Source: Chryseobacterium gleum (GTDB lineage: Bacteria > Bacteroidota > Bacteroidia > Flavobacteriales_C > GCA-002722245). Taken from it: 20,059 bases of DNA. Below the pieces are notes generated by a model that was not told the origin of the DNA, did no database searches, and saw only the letters and a program-made list of their open reading frames with translations. Shown here in pieces: positions 6,466 to 15,020 of this stretch (position 1 is its first letter; the number at the start of each line of letters is the position of its first letter). The position numbers and the translations under genes are program-made. The stretch covers positions 1 to 20,059 of the forward strand of contig CAMDPJ010000013.1 of NCBI GenBank assembly GCA_945903925.1. Direction: 5' to 3'.

Positions 6466-8091
6466 ATGAAAATATCCCTTGCTCAACTTAATTACCATGT
6501 AGGAAATTTTGAAGCCAATACTTCAAAAATAATTGCATCCATACAAAAAGCTGAACAAGAGAATGCCGACTTAATTATTTTTTCTGAGTTAGCCATTTGT
6601 GGCTATCCTCCGCGTGATTTTTTAGAATTTGATGAGTTTATAGAAGAGTGCAGCAATAGTATAAATAGCATCGCGAAACATTGCACCACAATTGCAGCTA
6701 TTGTTGGCGCTCCTTCAAAAAACAACAATCAAAGAGGTAAAAAGCTATACAACTCGGCGTACTTTTTAAACAATGGAAAAGTAGAAGACATCTTCCATAA
6801 AACATTGTTGCCCAACTACGATATTTTTGATGAATACCGCTATTTCGAACCTAACAAAAGCTTTGATTTACTTGAGTTTAAAGGCGAAAAAATTGCCGTT
6901 AGTATTTGTGAGGATCTTTGGAATATAGTTGATCAACTTTATGAAGTAGACCCAATGGAAGAATTGGCTAAGCTAAAGCCTTCGTTGATCGTTAATATTG
7001 CGGCATCTCCCTTCAATTACAATCAAGAAAAAGACAGAAAAAAAGTGCTTAAAGCTACTTTCGATAAATACCAATTACCTATTGTTTACTGCAACCAAGT
7101 TGGCGCACAAACGGAACTCATCTTTGATGGAGGATCAATATTCATCAATGCAAGAGGAGAAATTCAAAATGAATTAAAATATTTTGAAGAAGATTTTTCT
7201 ATTATCGATACAAAAGAAATTAGCGCTGCAAAAACACAAATCGAGAAATCAAAAGTCGCCTTAATTCACGATGCTTTAATAAGTGGTATTCGAGATTATT
7301 TTGGCAAACTGGGATTCAAAAAAGCCTTAGTCGGACTCTCAGGCGGAATAGATTCTGCCGTGGTTTATGCCATGGCGGCTGAGGCTTTGGGAAATGAAAA
7401 TGTGCTGGGCGTTTTAATGCCTTCTCAATTTTCTTCTGATCATTCTATTAGCGATGCCCGAAAACTAGCAGCTAATCTTAATGCCGAACAGCATTTAATT
7501 GAAATTGAACCTTTGTTTTCGGCTTTCAGCAAGCAATTGGCTCCCCTCTTTCAAAATTTGCCTTTTAATTTGGCCGAAGAGAATTTGCAGGCAAGAATAA
7601 GAGGAACTTTGTTGATGGCGGTTTCTAATAAATTCGGGCACATTCTTCTCAATACTACCAATAAAAGTGAGGCTGCCGTGGGCTACGGAACTTTGTATGG
7701 CGATATGAATGGCGGACTATCCATTTTAGGCGATTTATACAAACTAGAAGTTTACGATTTGGCGCACTATATCAATCGTGATAATGGAATTATTCCCTTG
7801 AATAGCATAGAAAAAGCACCATCTGCCGAATTGCGTCCCGGACAAAAAGACAGCGATTCTCTTCCCGAATACGATGTTTTAGACAAAATACTTTATCAAT
7901 ATATAGAATTGAGAAATGGGCCGGATGCCATTATTCAACAAGGTTTCGACGCCGCAACCGTTAAAAAAGTACTCAAAATGGTGAACACCACAGAGTACAA
8001 ACGTCACCAAACACCACCAATATTAAGGGTTTCAAGCAAAGCCTTCGGCACCGGCAGAAGAATGCCAATTGTAGGCAAATATCTAGCTTAA
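6466..8091 (+). CDS. nadE: Glutamine-dependent NAD+ synthetase
   Basis: A 541-residue two-domain enzyme for the last step of NAD+ synthesis: deamido-NAD+ plus ATP plus glutamine gives NAD+, AMP, pyrophosphate and glutamate. Residues 1-260 are the nitrilase-fold glutaminase, with the catalytic triad Glu41 (FSELAICGYPPRDF), Lys112 (HKTLLPNYD) and Cys148 (SICEDLW). From about 265 is the ATP-pyrophosphatase synthetase domain with the P-loop SGGIDS (292-297), NTTNKSEAAVGYGTLYGD and the C-terminal KAPSAELRPGQ and RHQTPPILRVS. Length and all key residues are normal, so it should be active in the cytoplasm and able to use glutamine directly. It follows the outer-membrane protein gene by two bases. 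Confidence 0.96.
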   Translation: MKISLAQLNYHVGNFEANTSKIIASIQKAEQENADLIIFSELAICGYPPRDFLEFDEFIEECSNSINSIAKHCTTIAAIVGAPSKNNNQRGKKLYNSAYFLNNGKVEDIFHKTLLPNYDIFDEYRYFEPNKSFDLLEFKGEKIAVSICEDLWNIVDQLYEVDPMEELAKLKPSLIVNIAASPFNYNQEKDRKKVLKATFDKYQLPIVYCNQVGAQTELIFDGGSIFINARGEIQNELKYFEEDFSIIDTKEISAAKTQIEKSKVALIHDALISGIRDYFGKLGFKKALVGLSGGIDSAVVYAMAAEALGNENVLGVLMPSQFSSDHSISDARKLAANLNAEQHLIEIEPLFSAFSKQLAPLFQNLPFNLAEENLQARIRGTLLMAVSNKFGHILLNTTNKSEAAVGYGTLYGDMNGGLSILGDLYKLEVYDLAHYINRDNGIIPLNSIEKAPSAELRPGQKDSDSLPEYDVLDKILYQYIELRNGPDAIIQQGFDAATVKKVLKMVNTTEYKRHQTPPILRVSSKAFGTGRRMPIVGKYLA

Positions 8092-8102
8092 AATATCAAG
8101 TT

Positions 8103-8131
8103 CTTTTTTATCTTTACTACCGATAAAAAAG
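8103..8131. promoter_or_regulatory. Perfect AT-rich stem-loop between nadE and the glycan operon
   Basis: CTTTTTTATC and GATAAAAAAG form a ten-base perfect stem around a nine-base loop (TTTACTACC), ending four bases before the ATG at 8136. A -7-like TATCTTTA (8109-8116) sits inside it. It could act as a weak terminator of nadE, a promoter for the next operon, or a structure over the start. Sequence alone does not decide. Confidence 0.45.
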
Positions 8132-8135
8132 AGCC

Positions 8136-8882
8136 ATGAAGCAAAAAGTTAGAATTTTACTGCCTTGTTACAACGAAGAACAAAATCTTCCGAAATTACT
8201 TACCCGTATTGGAACTTTGGCCGAACAAATGCCCTATATCTCTTTGGAAGTAGTAGTTGTAAACGATGGCAGTAAAGACAATACCATTGGTGTGGCGAAG
8301 GATTTTCAAATGGCAATTCCTAAAATTATTGTTGATGTTCAACCCAACAAAGGTTTAGCCAATGCCATGAGAGAAGGTTTAAAGGCTGGTGCTGAAGGAC
8401 TAACTGAAAATGATATTGTGGTGGCACTAGATGGCGATGACAGTCACAACCCAATGCTTATCGAACGCATGATCAAACAAGTAAACGAAGGAAGTGATGT
8501 TGTAATAGCCTCTCGTTTTCAGCCAGAGTCAAGAGTTTATGGCTTAACAAAATTTAGAGAATTTACAGGATGGGCAGCAGGAATGATGTTTAGATTGTTT
8601 ATACCTATTAAAGGTGTTCGCGATTTCACTTGTGGTTTTAGGGCTTACAAAGTGGAAATGCTAAATACAGTAAATGCCAAATACGGCGATAAACTCATAG
8701 AAGAACAAGGCTTTGCATGTATGGCCGAAATCATCATTAAGATGGGCAAAACCGGAGCAATCATTCATGAAATGCCAATGATCTTAAGGTACGACAGAAA
8801 AATTGGCGACAGCAAAATGAACGTTAGCAAAACCATTAATCAAACGCTAAAATTAATTGCAAAACATGCTGGCTCTAAGTAA
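8136..8882 (+). CDS. DPM-like family 2 glycosyltransferase
   Basis: A 248-residue GT-A fold enzyme without membrane segments. Residues 5-12 (VRILLPCYNEEQ) and 39-50 (VVVVNDGSKDNT) form the nucleotide-binding half, and the metal-binding motif is at 99-102 (DGDD). Further conserved parts are RFQPESRVYGL, FRLFIPIKGVRDFTCGFRAYK and the final YDRKIGDSKM. This is the pattern of dolichol-phosphate-mannose-synthase-like and polyprenol-phosphate sugar transferases, which load a sugar from a nucleotide donor onto a lipid phosphate at the inner leaflet. The next gene is a GT-C transferase that would use just such a lipid-linked sugar, and the genes overlap, which strengthens that reading. The actual sugar is not predictable. 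Confidence 0.88.
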   Translation: MKQKVRILLPCYNEEQNLPKLLTRIGTLAEQMPYISLEVVVVNDGSKDNTIGVAKDFQMAIPKIIVDVQPNKGLANAMREGLKAGAEGLTENDIVVALDGDDSHNPMLIERMIKQVNEGSDVVIASRFQPESRVYGLTKFREFTGWAAGMMFRLFIPIKGVRDFTCGFRAYKVEMLNTVNAKYGDKLIEEQGFACMAEIIIKMGKTGAIIHEMPMILRYDRKIGDSKMNVSKTINQTLKLIAKHAGSK

Positions 8883-10314
8883 TTCCCAGAAAGCATTAAT
8901 TTTTTCCATACTCCTTTTCGCTCTATTTCTGAGACTGATTAACATTAGCGACCATAGCATTTGGTTCGATGAAAAAACATCGGTAATTATCTCTCAAGGC
9001 ATCAAATATGGCGATGCCACTATCTCTGATTCAATTGTTAATTCAAAGACTTTACTCGAGAAAAACACTTTACACAATGTTTATCTGAGCACCATTGCCG
9101 ACAATGGAAATTGTGTCGCCTATAATTTTACACTTCATTTTTGGATCAACACTTTCGGTACGAGTGATGCAGCCGCGCGAGCGCTTTCAGTTCTTTTCTC
9201 CTTGGCTTCTTTAGGCCTAATTTTCTTATTCTCCTTAAAGAATTTCGGATTTAAAACAGCTTCATTTGTGCTCGTACTATTTGCGCTAAATCCGTTATCT
9301 GTTGCATATGCTAATGAAGCAAGATCTTACTCAATGGCCGTATTTTTTACTTTGAGCGCTTCATTTATTTTGTGGCAATTTGTATTCAATAAAGAAATAG
9401 AAAAACCTTGGCTAAAGATATTTTTGTACGGACTATGTGCAGGCATAGCTTTACTTTCACACTACTTAACCGCAAGCGTTTTTATCGCCCACGTTCTTAT
9501 TGCATTGCTTTTATTAAGAAATAAAAAAGGATGGGTAAATTTAATCGCCGGGGGTACTATTGCCCTGTTAATATTTGCCTTGTGGATGATGAATGGGGGC
9601 TTGGAAGGATTGAAAATATTAAAATACCAAACAGATTCTTACGCCAAAATATTGGCCGAATACAAAGAGGGCTCTTTAGGCTTTGTGATGCCAGCCTCCA
9701 TTGGAAATATCATTACAGGCGTTATACAAGTTTCTCTGCAAGAATTTGGCAATTCACTTCAAGCATTCTTTAGAATAAGAATGATTATGCCTCTTCTGCT
9801 ATTACCTTTAGGCATCATTGCTTTTCTCTTTTGGAAAAATAAAGAAAATAGAAAGCAGTACTTATTCTTTTTCACTTTATTTATTACACAAATTTTATTT
9901 GCCGCTTACTCGGCGGTAAGTAGCGGACACACCATTTCCTTTCAACCATTGTATTCAAACTTTGTTGCGCCATACATCTTTATATTTTTGGCACTTGGAC
10001 TGATTTATATTTGGGAGAAAAATAAAATTGTAGGAGTTATATTGATTGTTGTTCAAATTGTAATTCTTAATTTTTCATTGAACGCCATTTACAGTGATAT
10101 TCCAAAAAACCGAAAAATAAATCCTTATCCAGCAATGGCAAAAGCCCTAGAAAACACGCAAAGCAACATCAAATGTTCTGACTGGAAAGATGTCCAAATG
10201 CTATCACTGTATCTTCCTAAAGAAAAAAATTATACTTTTAATATCGATGCCAATGCGAAAGATTTAATCATAAGCAATGCAATGGCCTTCAACATTAAAG
10301 AATTAAGATACTGA
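8866..10314 (+). CDS. GT-C membrane glycosyltransferase (PMT/ArnT-like)
   Basis: A 482-residue integral membrane protein from the ATG at 8866. A TTG three codons earlier is possible but less likely. The start overlaps the preceding GT by 17 bases. After the first membrane helix (IFSILLFALFLRLI) comes the acidic motif of GT-C enzymes in the first outer loop, WFDEKTS (Asp35, Glu36). The segment NPLSVAYANEARSYSMAVFF (about residues 143-162) is the characteristic EARSY region of family 39/83-type transferases. Eight to eleven hydrophobic segments follow (for example SHYLTASVFIAHVLIALLLL and WVNLIAGGTIALLIFALWMM). Such enzymes take a sugar from a polyprenyl phosphate on the outer face and place it on lipid, protein or polysaccharide. 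The protein ends with a soluble stretch of about 70 residues. Its acceptor is unknown. Confidence 0.82.
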   Translation: MLALSNSQKALIFSILLFALFLRLINISDHSIWFDEKTSVIISQGIKYGDATISDSIVNSKTLLEKNTLHNVYLSTIADNGNCVAYNFTLHFWINTFGTSDAAARALSVLFSLASLGLIFLFSLKNFGFKTASFVLVLFALNPLSVAYANEARSYSMAVFFTLSASFILWQFVFNKEIEKPWLKIFLYGLCAGIALLSHYLTASVFIAHVLIALLLLRNKKGWVNLIAGGTIALLIFALWMMNGGLEGLKILKYQTDSYAKILAEYKEGSLGFVMPASIGNIITGVIQVSLQEFGNSLQAFFRIRMIMPLLLLPLGIIAFLFWKNKENRKQYLFFFTLFITQILFAAYSAVSSGHTISFQPLYSNFVAPYIFIFLALGLIYIWEKNKIVGVILIVVQIVILNFSLNAIYSDIPKNRKINPYPAMAKALENTQSNIKCSDWKDVQMLSLYLPKEKNYTFNIDANAKDLIISNAMAFNIKELRY

Positions 10315-11423
10315 TGAAGAATATTCTATTCCTGTTTGGAACAAGACCAGAAGCAATCAAATTGGCTCCGCTAATTACCGAATTTAAAAAGCACAAAGGT
10401 TGCACTGTTAAAGTGGGTGTTACTGCTCAACACCGTGAAATGCTTGACCAAGTATTACACTTCTTTGAGATTACACCTGATTATGATTTGAATATCATGT
10501 CGCCCGGACAAACATTACCCAAACTAACGGCAGATTTGATCATAAAAATCACCAATGATATTTTATTGAAAGAACATTTCGATTACGTTTTTGTTCAAGG
10601 TGATACTTCAACTGTGATGGCGGGCGCAATGGCTGCTTTTTACCAAAAAATAAAAGTAGTTCATATTGAAGCCGGTTTGCGAAGCGGCGATATGTATTCT
10701 CCATTTCCTGAAGAGATGAATAGAATTTTAACTTCACGCATTGCTGAATGGCATTTTTGTCCAACACCTAAATCTGCTGAAAATCTTCGTGCCGAAGGAA
10801 TAAAAAACAACATTCACATTGTTGGAAACACTGTTATTGATGCACTTTTAGCCGGCATTAAAAAAGTAGAATCTCTCGACCAAGATGTATTCTTCAAACA
10901 TTTTGAAGGCATCGATTTCAATAAAAAAATCATCTTGCTTACTTGCCACAGAAGAGAAAGTTTTGGTGAACCATTCCAACATATTTGCGATGCGGTGAAT
11001 CAAATTGCCAAGAGATATCCCGATATGGAAATCGTTTATCCTGTTCACTTAAATCCGAACATCTTAGAAAACGCACACAAATATCTAACAGAAAAAAACA
11101 TCAAATTAATTACTCCCTTAGATTATCCATACCTCATTTGGTTATTGAATAAATCATACTTGGTATTGACTGATTCTGGCGGAATTCAAGAAGAAGCACC
11201 AAGCTTAGGTAAACCTGTTTTGGTATTGCGTGAAGTAACAGAACGCAGCGAAGGAGTTGATGCTGGAACAGCGAAATTGGTAGGAACAAATACAGAGATT
11301 ATTGTAAAAGAGACCATCAAATTGATTGACGATAAAGAATATTACACTAGCGTTGCCAATGCCGTAAATCCTTATGGTGATGGAACAACATCAGCACAAA
11401 CAATGAAGATTTTGTTGGGGTAG
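10314..11423 (+). CDS. wecB: UDP-N-acetylglucosamine 2-epimerase (non-hydrolysing)
   Basis: A 369-residue cytoplasmic enzyme interconverting UDP-GlcNAc and UDP-ManNAc, the entry to ManNAc-containing envelope glycans. The start overlaps the previous stop by one base (TGATG). Family motifs appear in order: FGTRPEAIKLAPLI (8-21), QGDTSTVMAGAMAAFY (95-110), HIEAGLRSGD (117-126), FPEEMNRILTSRIAEWHFCP (131-150), GNTVIDALL (171-179), LTCHRRESFGEP (209-220), YPVHLNP and DSGGIQEEAPSLGKPVLVLR, then TERSEGVDAGT. The acidic and histidine residues that line the active site in the family (Asp97, Glu119, Glu133, His212) are present, and length is typical. It is the third gene of the glycan operon. A ManNAc dehydrogenase (WecC) is not in the window, so the fate of UDP-ManNAc is open. 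Confidence 0.95.
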   Translation: MKNILFLFGTRPEAIKLAPLITEFKKHKGCTVKVGVTAQHREMLDQVLHFFEITPDYDLNIMSPGQTLPKLTADLIIKITNDILLKEHFDYVFVQGDTSTVMAGAMAAFYQKIKVVHIEAGLRSGDMYSPFPEEMNRILTSRIAEWHFCPTPKSAENLRAEGIKNNIHIVGNTVIDALLAGIKKVESLDQDVFFKHFEGIDFNKKIILLTCHRRESFGEPFQHICDAVNQIAKRYPDMEIVYPVHLNPNILENAHKYLTEKNIKLITPLDYPYLIWLLNKSYLVLTDSGGIQEEAPSLGKPVLVLREVTERSEGVDAGTAKLVGTNTEIIVKETIKLIDDKEYYTSVANAVNPYGDGTTSAQTMKILLG

Positions 11424-11458
11424 ATTTACGGATTGGCTTAACTTTTTGCCCAGGCGCG

Positions 11459-11474
11459 TCCGTCAGCTGACGGA
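11459..11474. repeat. Perfect 16-bp palindrome
   Basis: TCCGTCAGCTGACGGA is self-complementary over all 16 bases and starts 35 bases after the wecB stop, immediately before the next inverted-repeat element. It may be a protein-binding site, part of the element's flank or a second short palindromic repeat type. Confidence 0.6.
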
Positions 11475-11476
11475 TG

Positions 11477-11605
11477 CCTATTGTAATGGCACTTTCAGTG
11501 CCCATCTAATTTAAATCATTCAATCTAGATATATCGCAAATTAGTAGGTTATGTTCAACCAATTGATACAATAGAAAAAAGCACTGAAAGTGCTATTACA
11601 ATAGG
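11477..11605. repeat. MITE/REP-like element with 25-bp inverted ends
   Basis: The ends (11477-11501 and 11581-11605) are inverted copies with one mismatch: CCTATTGTAAT, then G/A, then GCACTTTCAGTGC. The GCACT-TTC-AGTGC part is a hairpin by itself, so the element can fold as two small hairpins or one long stem. The 79-base centre is AT-rich, with no ORF. Such nested structures match the REP-like sequences mobilised in single-stranded form by Y1 (RAYT) transposases, but none is in the window. With the palindrome and terminator it fills the wecB-korB gap (11424-11669). Confidence 0.8.
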
Positions 11606-11621
11606 ACATACGCAAAAACAA

Positions 11622-11652
11622 AAAAGCCGAAGTAAAATTTACTTCGGCTTTT
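11622..11652 (-). terminator. Strong intrinsic terminator, mainly for korB
   Basis: AAAAGCCGAAGTAAA and TTTACTTCGGCTTTT are a perfect 15-base inverted repeat around one base, in practice a GCCGAAGT stem with an A/T-extended base. On the minus strand the stem is followed by a long U-rich run. It begins 17 bases past the korB stop. The plus strand is also T-rich after the stem, so it can stop wecB transcripts too. Confidence 0.85.
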
Positions 11653-11669
11653 CAATTTATTCAATTCTC

Positions 11670-12698
11670 TTACTTAATCTCCCAAGTATTGCTGCCTCTC
11701 AACAAGTCATCTAACTTAGCAACTTTCGCTGTTTTAGTTTTATTCACTTGCTCAATCATTTCCGATTCGTACGTAGCTCTTTTCTCTACATAGAAAATAC
11801 CAAACGGACGAGGTAATGCGCCTTCTTTAGATGGATCATCGAAGAAACGCGCTAAGATACTTGCCTTCCCTCTATCTGTTTCATCATGCACCCATAATTC
11901 CTCAATAGGAGTTTCACTTAGGTTTACCACTTTTGGTGTAAAACCATCTAACTTAATTCCTTTCTCTTGGTTCGCTCCAAACACCAATGGTTTACCTTGC
12001 TCTAAGAAAAGAACAGTATCTCCTTTGGTTTCTTTTTCAGTAAATATGAAGAAAGCACCGTCGTTAAAAATATTACAGTTTTGGTAAATCTCTACCAATG
12101 ATGTTCCTACATGTTGCTGTGCGCGCAACAAGACTGCACGCATGTGCTTAGGGTCGCGGTCCATAGAACGCGCAACAAAAGTAGCATCTGCGCCCATACT
12201 TAATGCCAAAGGATTGAAAGGGTGATCAACAGAACCATAAGGTGTTGATTTGGTCACTTTTCCTTTTTCAGAAGTAGGCGAATATTGTCCTTTCGTTAAA
12301 CCGTAAATCTCGTTGTTGAACAACAAATAGTTGATGTTGAAGTTTCTTCTTAGAGCATGAATAAAATGATTTCCTCCAATAGATAATGAATCACCATCAC
12401 CAGAAATAAGCCAAGTATTCAAACTAGGTTTGATAGCTCTTAGACCTGCAGCAAATGCTGGTGCGCGACCGTGGATACTATGTAAACCATAGGTATTCAT
12501 GTAGTAAGGAAAACGAGACGAACATCCGATTCCAGAAATGAAAACAGTATTGTCTCTATCTACTTCCAACTCTGCAAACACACTTTGTACTTGCTTCAAA
12601 ATAGAGTAGTCACCACAACCTGGGCACCATCTCGCATCTTGATCGGTAGCGTAATCTTGCGCTTTCGGCTTTGTTGTTATAATAGTTTCTTGTGTCAT
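11670..12698 (-). CDS. korB: 2-oxoacid:ferredoxin oxidoreductase, beta (TPP-binding) subunit
   Basis: A 342-residue subunit of a thiamine-dependent enzyme that oxidises a 2-oxoacid, probably 2-oxoglutarate, with CoA to acyl-CoA, reducing ferredoxin. The N-terminus has WCPGCGDYSIL (24-34, Cys25 and Cys28), then GIGCSSR (56-62) and HGRAPAFAAGLRA (76-88). The thiamine pyrophosphate motif is GDGDSLSIGG (100-109) followed by LLFNNEIYG (125-133), the expected GDG...NN spacing. GQYSPTSEKG lies just after. All parts are intact and length fits KorB. It is 74 bases downstream of korA on the same strand. No separate ferredoxin-like delta subunit is present, as expected for the two-subunit form. The exact 2-oxoacid is inferred from family tendency. 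Confidence 0.9.
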   Translation of the reverse strand: MTQETIITTKPKAQDYATDQDARWCPGCGDYSILKQVQSVFAELEVDRDNTVFISGIGCSSRFPYYMNTYGLHSIHGRAPAFAAGLRAIKPSLNTWLISGDGDSLSIGGNHFIHALRRNFNINYLLFNNEIYGLTKGQYSPTSEKGKVTKSTPYGSVDHPFNPLALSMGADATFVARSMDRDPKHMRAVLLRAQQHVGTSLVEIYQNCNIFNDGAFFIFTEKETKGDTVLFLEQGKPLVFGANQEKGIKLDGFTPKVVNLSETPIEELWVHDETDRGKASILARFFDDPSKEGALPRPFGIFYVEKRATYESEMIEQVNKTKTAKVAKLDDLLRGSNTWEIK

Positions 12699-12727
12699 AT
12701 TTTTATGTTTAATGTTCCATGTTCCAT

Positions 12728-12751
12728 GTTTAAGGTTAGCTAACTTTAAAC
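12728..12751. promoter_or_regulatory. Hairpin in the korA-korB intercistronic gap
   Basis: The gap 12699-12772 holds a near-perfect 24-base palindrome, GTTTAA-x-GTTAGCTAAC-x-TTAAAC, with one G/T pair. Competing pairing is possible between GTTTAATGTT at 12708-12717 and AACATTAAAC nearby. Short tandem ATGTTCC and CTTTGAA units flank it. A hairpin here could shield the upstream mRNA end or set the KorA:KorB ratio; that is inference. Confidence 0.55.
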
Positions 12752-12772
12752 ATTAAACTTTGAACTTTGAAC

Positions 12773-14623
12773 CTAATTATTTAGTACTTCTTTAACTTTA
12801 TCAACCACTTCTTTGGTGAAGAATGGCAATCCTTGAATCTTATTGAAAGGAATTGCTGGCACCAAATACTTGTCGCGAATGATTTTTACAAACTGTCCGT
12901 TATTCATCTCAGGCATTAAAATCTTGTCGTATTTCTTCAACATATCACCTAAGTTTTTAGGCAAAGGATTCATGTAACGAACATGTGCGTGCGCTACAGA
13001 TAAACCTTCAGCTCTTAAATCTCTCACTGCAGTTTTCACCACACCGTACGTTGAACCCCAGCTTAAAATCAACATCTTATCATCAAATGAACCATTGTCG
13101 AGTTTTTGCTCAGGTATATAATCAGCAATTTTATCCACTTTAGCCTGACGCAATTTCGTCATCAATTCGTGGTTATCTGGGTCGTAAGAAATATTACCTG
13201 TTACGCTGTCTTTCTCGATACCACCAATTCTATGTGCTAACCCTTTTGTGCCAGGTATAGCCCACGGACGAGCACCTTTTTCATTTCTTTGGTAAGCCAA
13301 GAAAGGAGCATCAGTTTCTTCTCTTGGAGCAGCAAATTCAGTTTTAATTTCTGGTAAGTCTTCGCTGGTTAATACTTTCCAAGGTTCAGAACCATTGGCG
13401 ATGTATCCATCCGACAAGAAGAAAACCGGAGTATTGTGTTCAACAGCAATTCTACAAGCCTCAAAAGCAGCATCGAAACAATCTGTTGGAGATTGAGCAG
13501 CAATGATAGGTACAGGAGCTTCTCCGTTTCTACCATACATCGCTTGCATTAAATCTGATTGCTCAGTTTTGGTTGGCAAACCAGTTGACGGTCCGCCGCG
13601 CTGAACATTCACAATCACCAAAGGCAACTCTAATGAAACTGCTAAACCGATGGCTTCACCTTTAAGGGCGATACCCGGACCAGAAGACGCTGTTACGCCT
13701 AAGGCACCAGCATAAGAAGCACCAATAGCAGAACAAATGGCTGCAATTTCGTCTTCCGCTTGGTATGTTTTAACGTCGAAATTTTTGTGACGAGATAGTG
13801 TGTGTAATATATCTGAAGCCGGTGTGATAGGATAAGTTCCGTAGAACAATTCCAATCCTGCTTTTTGTGCAGCAGAAATTAAACCTATCGCTGCAGCTTG
13901 GTTACCAATAACATTACGGTAAACACCTTTTTCAATGTCGGCAGCCTTCACTACAATTTGAGTTGGAAAAGCTTCACAAGTTTCACCGTAGTTGTAACCT
14001 GCTTTCAACACCTTGATATTGGTATCAATTAAATCTTGTTTTCCTTTGAATTTAGATTCGATGAACTCTATAGTAGCGGCTAGCGGTCGATCGTAAATCC
14101 AATACAAGAAACCAAGCACGAACATATTTTTAGAACGATCGACAGCCTTGGTACCCAAGCCCGAACTTTCTAAAGTTTCACGAGTAAGTTTGGTAACATC
14201 AACTTCGTGCACTTTATATCCGTCTAATTTTTTGTCGTTTTGAATAGTGTACTCTTCTTCGATTTTAGCCAAACGAAGATTCTTTTTATCGAAACCAGCA
14301 GTATTGGCGATAATAACACCACCTTGCTTTAAGTTCTTTATGTTCACTTTCAATGCAGCGGCGTTCATCACCACTAGCACATCGCACTGATCTCCGGGGG
14401 TGAAAATCTCCACGCTACCGAAGTTCAACTGAAATCCCGACACCCCAGCAACAGTGCCTATTGGGGCGCGTATTTCGGCAGGGAAGTTAGGGAAAGTACT
14501 AATATCATTACCCAGCAAAGCGGCAGTATCTGTGAACTGTCCGCCGGTTAACTGAATACCGTCGCCCGAATCTCCTGCAAACAGGATGGTAACAATGTCT
14601 TTAATCTCTTTAACAGCAGTCAT
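12773..14623 (-). CDS. korA: 2-oxoacid:ferredoxin oxidoreductase, fused gamma/alpha subunit
   Basis: A 616-residue protein. Residues about 1-195 are the gamma domain (VTILFAGDSGDGIQLTGGQF at the start, FPAEIRAPIGTVAGVSGFQL and VLVVMNAAALKVNI after), and from about 235 the alpha domain, with the hallmark YPITPASDILHTLS (about 264-277), YQAEDEIAAICSAIGASYAG, TASSGPGIALKGEAIGLA and QRGGPSTGLPTKTEQSDL. A final domain with MNPLPKNLG and MPEMNNGQF is the usual C-terminus. The gamma-alpha fusion is the normal arrangement for KorA in Bacteroidota. With KorB it forms the catalytic complex in the cytoplasm, feeding reduced ferredoxin and succinyl-CoA into metabolism. A TAnnTTTG promoter box lies just upstream, so the korAB operon starts here. 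Confidence 0.92.
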   Translation of the reverse strand: MTAVKEIKDIVTILFAGDSGDGIQLTGGQFTDTAALLGNDISTFPNFPAEIRAPIGTVAGVSGFQLNFGSVEIFTPGDQCDVLVVMNAAALKVNIKNLKQGGVIIANTAGFDKKNLRLAKIEEEYTIQNDKKLDGYKVHEVDVTKLTRETLESSGLGTKAVDRSKNMFVLGFLYWIYDRPLAATIEFIESKFKGKQDLIDTNIKVLKAGYNYGETCEAFPTQIVVKAADIEKGVYRNVIGNQAAAIGLISAAQKAGLELFYGTYPITPASDILHTLSRHKNFDVKTYQAEDEIAAICSAIGASYAGALGVTASSGPGIALKGEAIGLAVSLELPLVIVNVQRGGPSTGLPTKTEQSDLMQAMYGRNGEAPVPIIAAQSPTDCFDAAFEACRIAVEHNTPVFFLSDGYIANGSEPWKVLTSEDLPEIKTEFAAPREETDAPFLAYQRNEKGARPWAIPGTKGLAHRIGGIEKDSVTGNISYDPDNHELMTKLRQAKVDKIADYIPEQKLDNGSFDDKMLILSWGSTYGVVKTAVRDLRAEGLSVAHAHVRYMNPLPKNLGDMLKKYDKILMPEMNNGQFVKIIRDKYLVPAIPFNKIQGLPFFTKEVVDKVKEVLNN

Positions 14624-14645
14624 TTGATTCTTTTATGAGTGGGTA

Positions 14646-14714
14646 CAAAAATAGGCAAATAATTAACGCTGATAAGTGTTTTGTAAAAAAATTTCTATTT
14701 TTTATTTTCTACAG
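14646..14714 (-). promoter_or_regulatory. korA promoter region, also copied at 19274-19342
   Basis: The minus strand reads TATTTTTG at 14646-14653, an exact TAnnTTTG -7 box 22 bases upstream of the korA ATG, giving a very short leader. No TTG -33 box is well placed. The 69 bases from this box upstream match 19274-19342 at 66 positions. The rest of the long gap to the next gene (14715-15020) is AT-rich and shows no gene or RNA that I recognise; the promoter of the rightward operon must lie in it. Confidence 0.6.
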
Positions 14715-15020
14715 AGAATAAATAGCCAGTCCAAAACCAATACTTTTCTATTTCCAAAATCTTAACCTTTCAAATATATTAACATAACCATTTGGAAACA
14801 TGATTTTAATGAATCAACCGTAACTTGCTCTCCTAAAAAAACCGCTTATCGAAAGTGCAAGCATATATCTGCAAGAAAAAAACATAAAGCAACAAAAAGC
14901 TTTTAAGAACATCGCTCCCTCTTTACTCAAAAAATTCTCTTTTTCCTTTTCCGTTTTACTTGCAAATTTTTTGGTTTTCCTATTTAGCAATAGCTATTAT
15001 AAAAATAAAAAGCAATAAAC

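Noticed and set aside
10549..10767. Minus-strand ORFs within wecB (also 10848-11048).
   Set aside because: They are shadows of a highly conserved gene on the other strand.
14715..15020. Possible RNA gene in the long korA-phosphoesterase gap.
   Set aside because: No cloverleaf, stable stem set or terminator was found; only AT-rich sequence with a seven-codon ORF.
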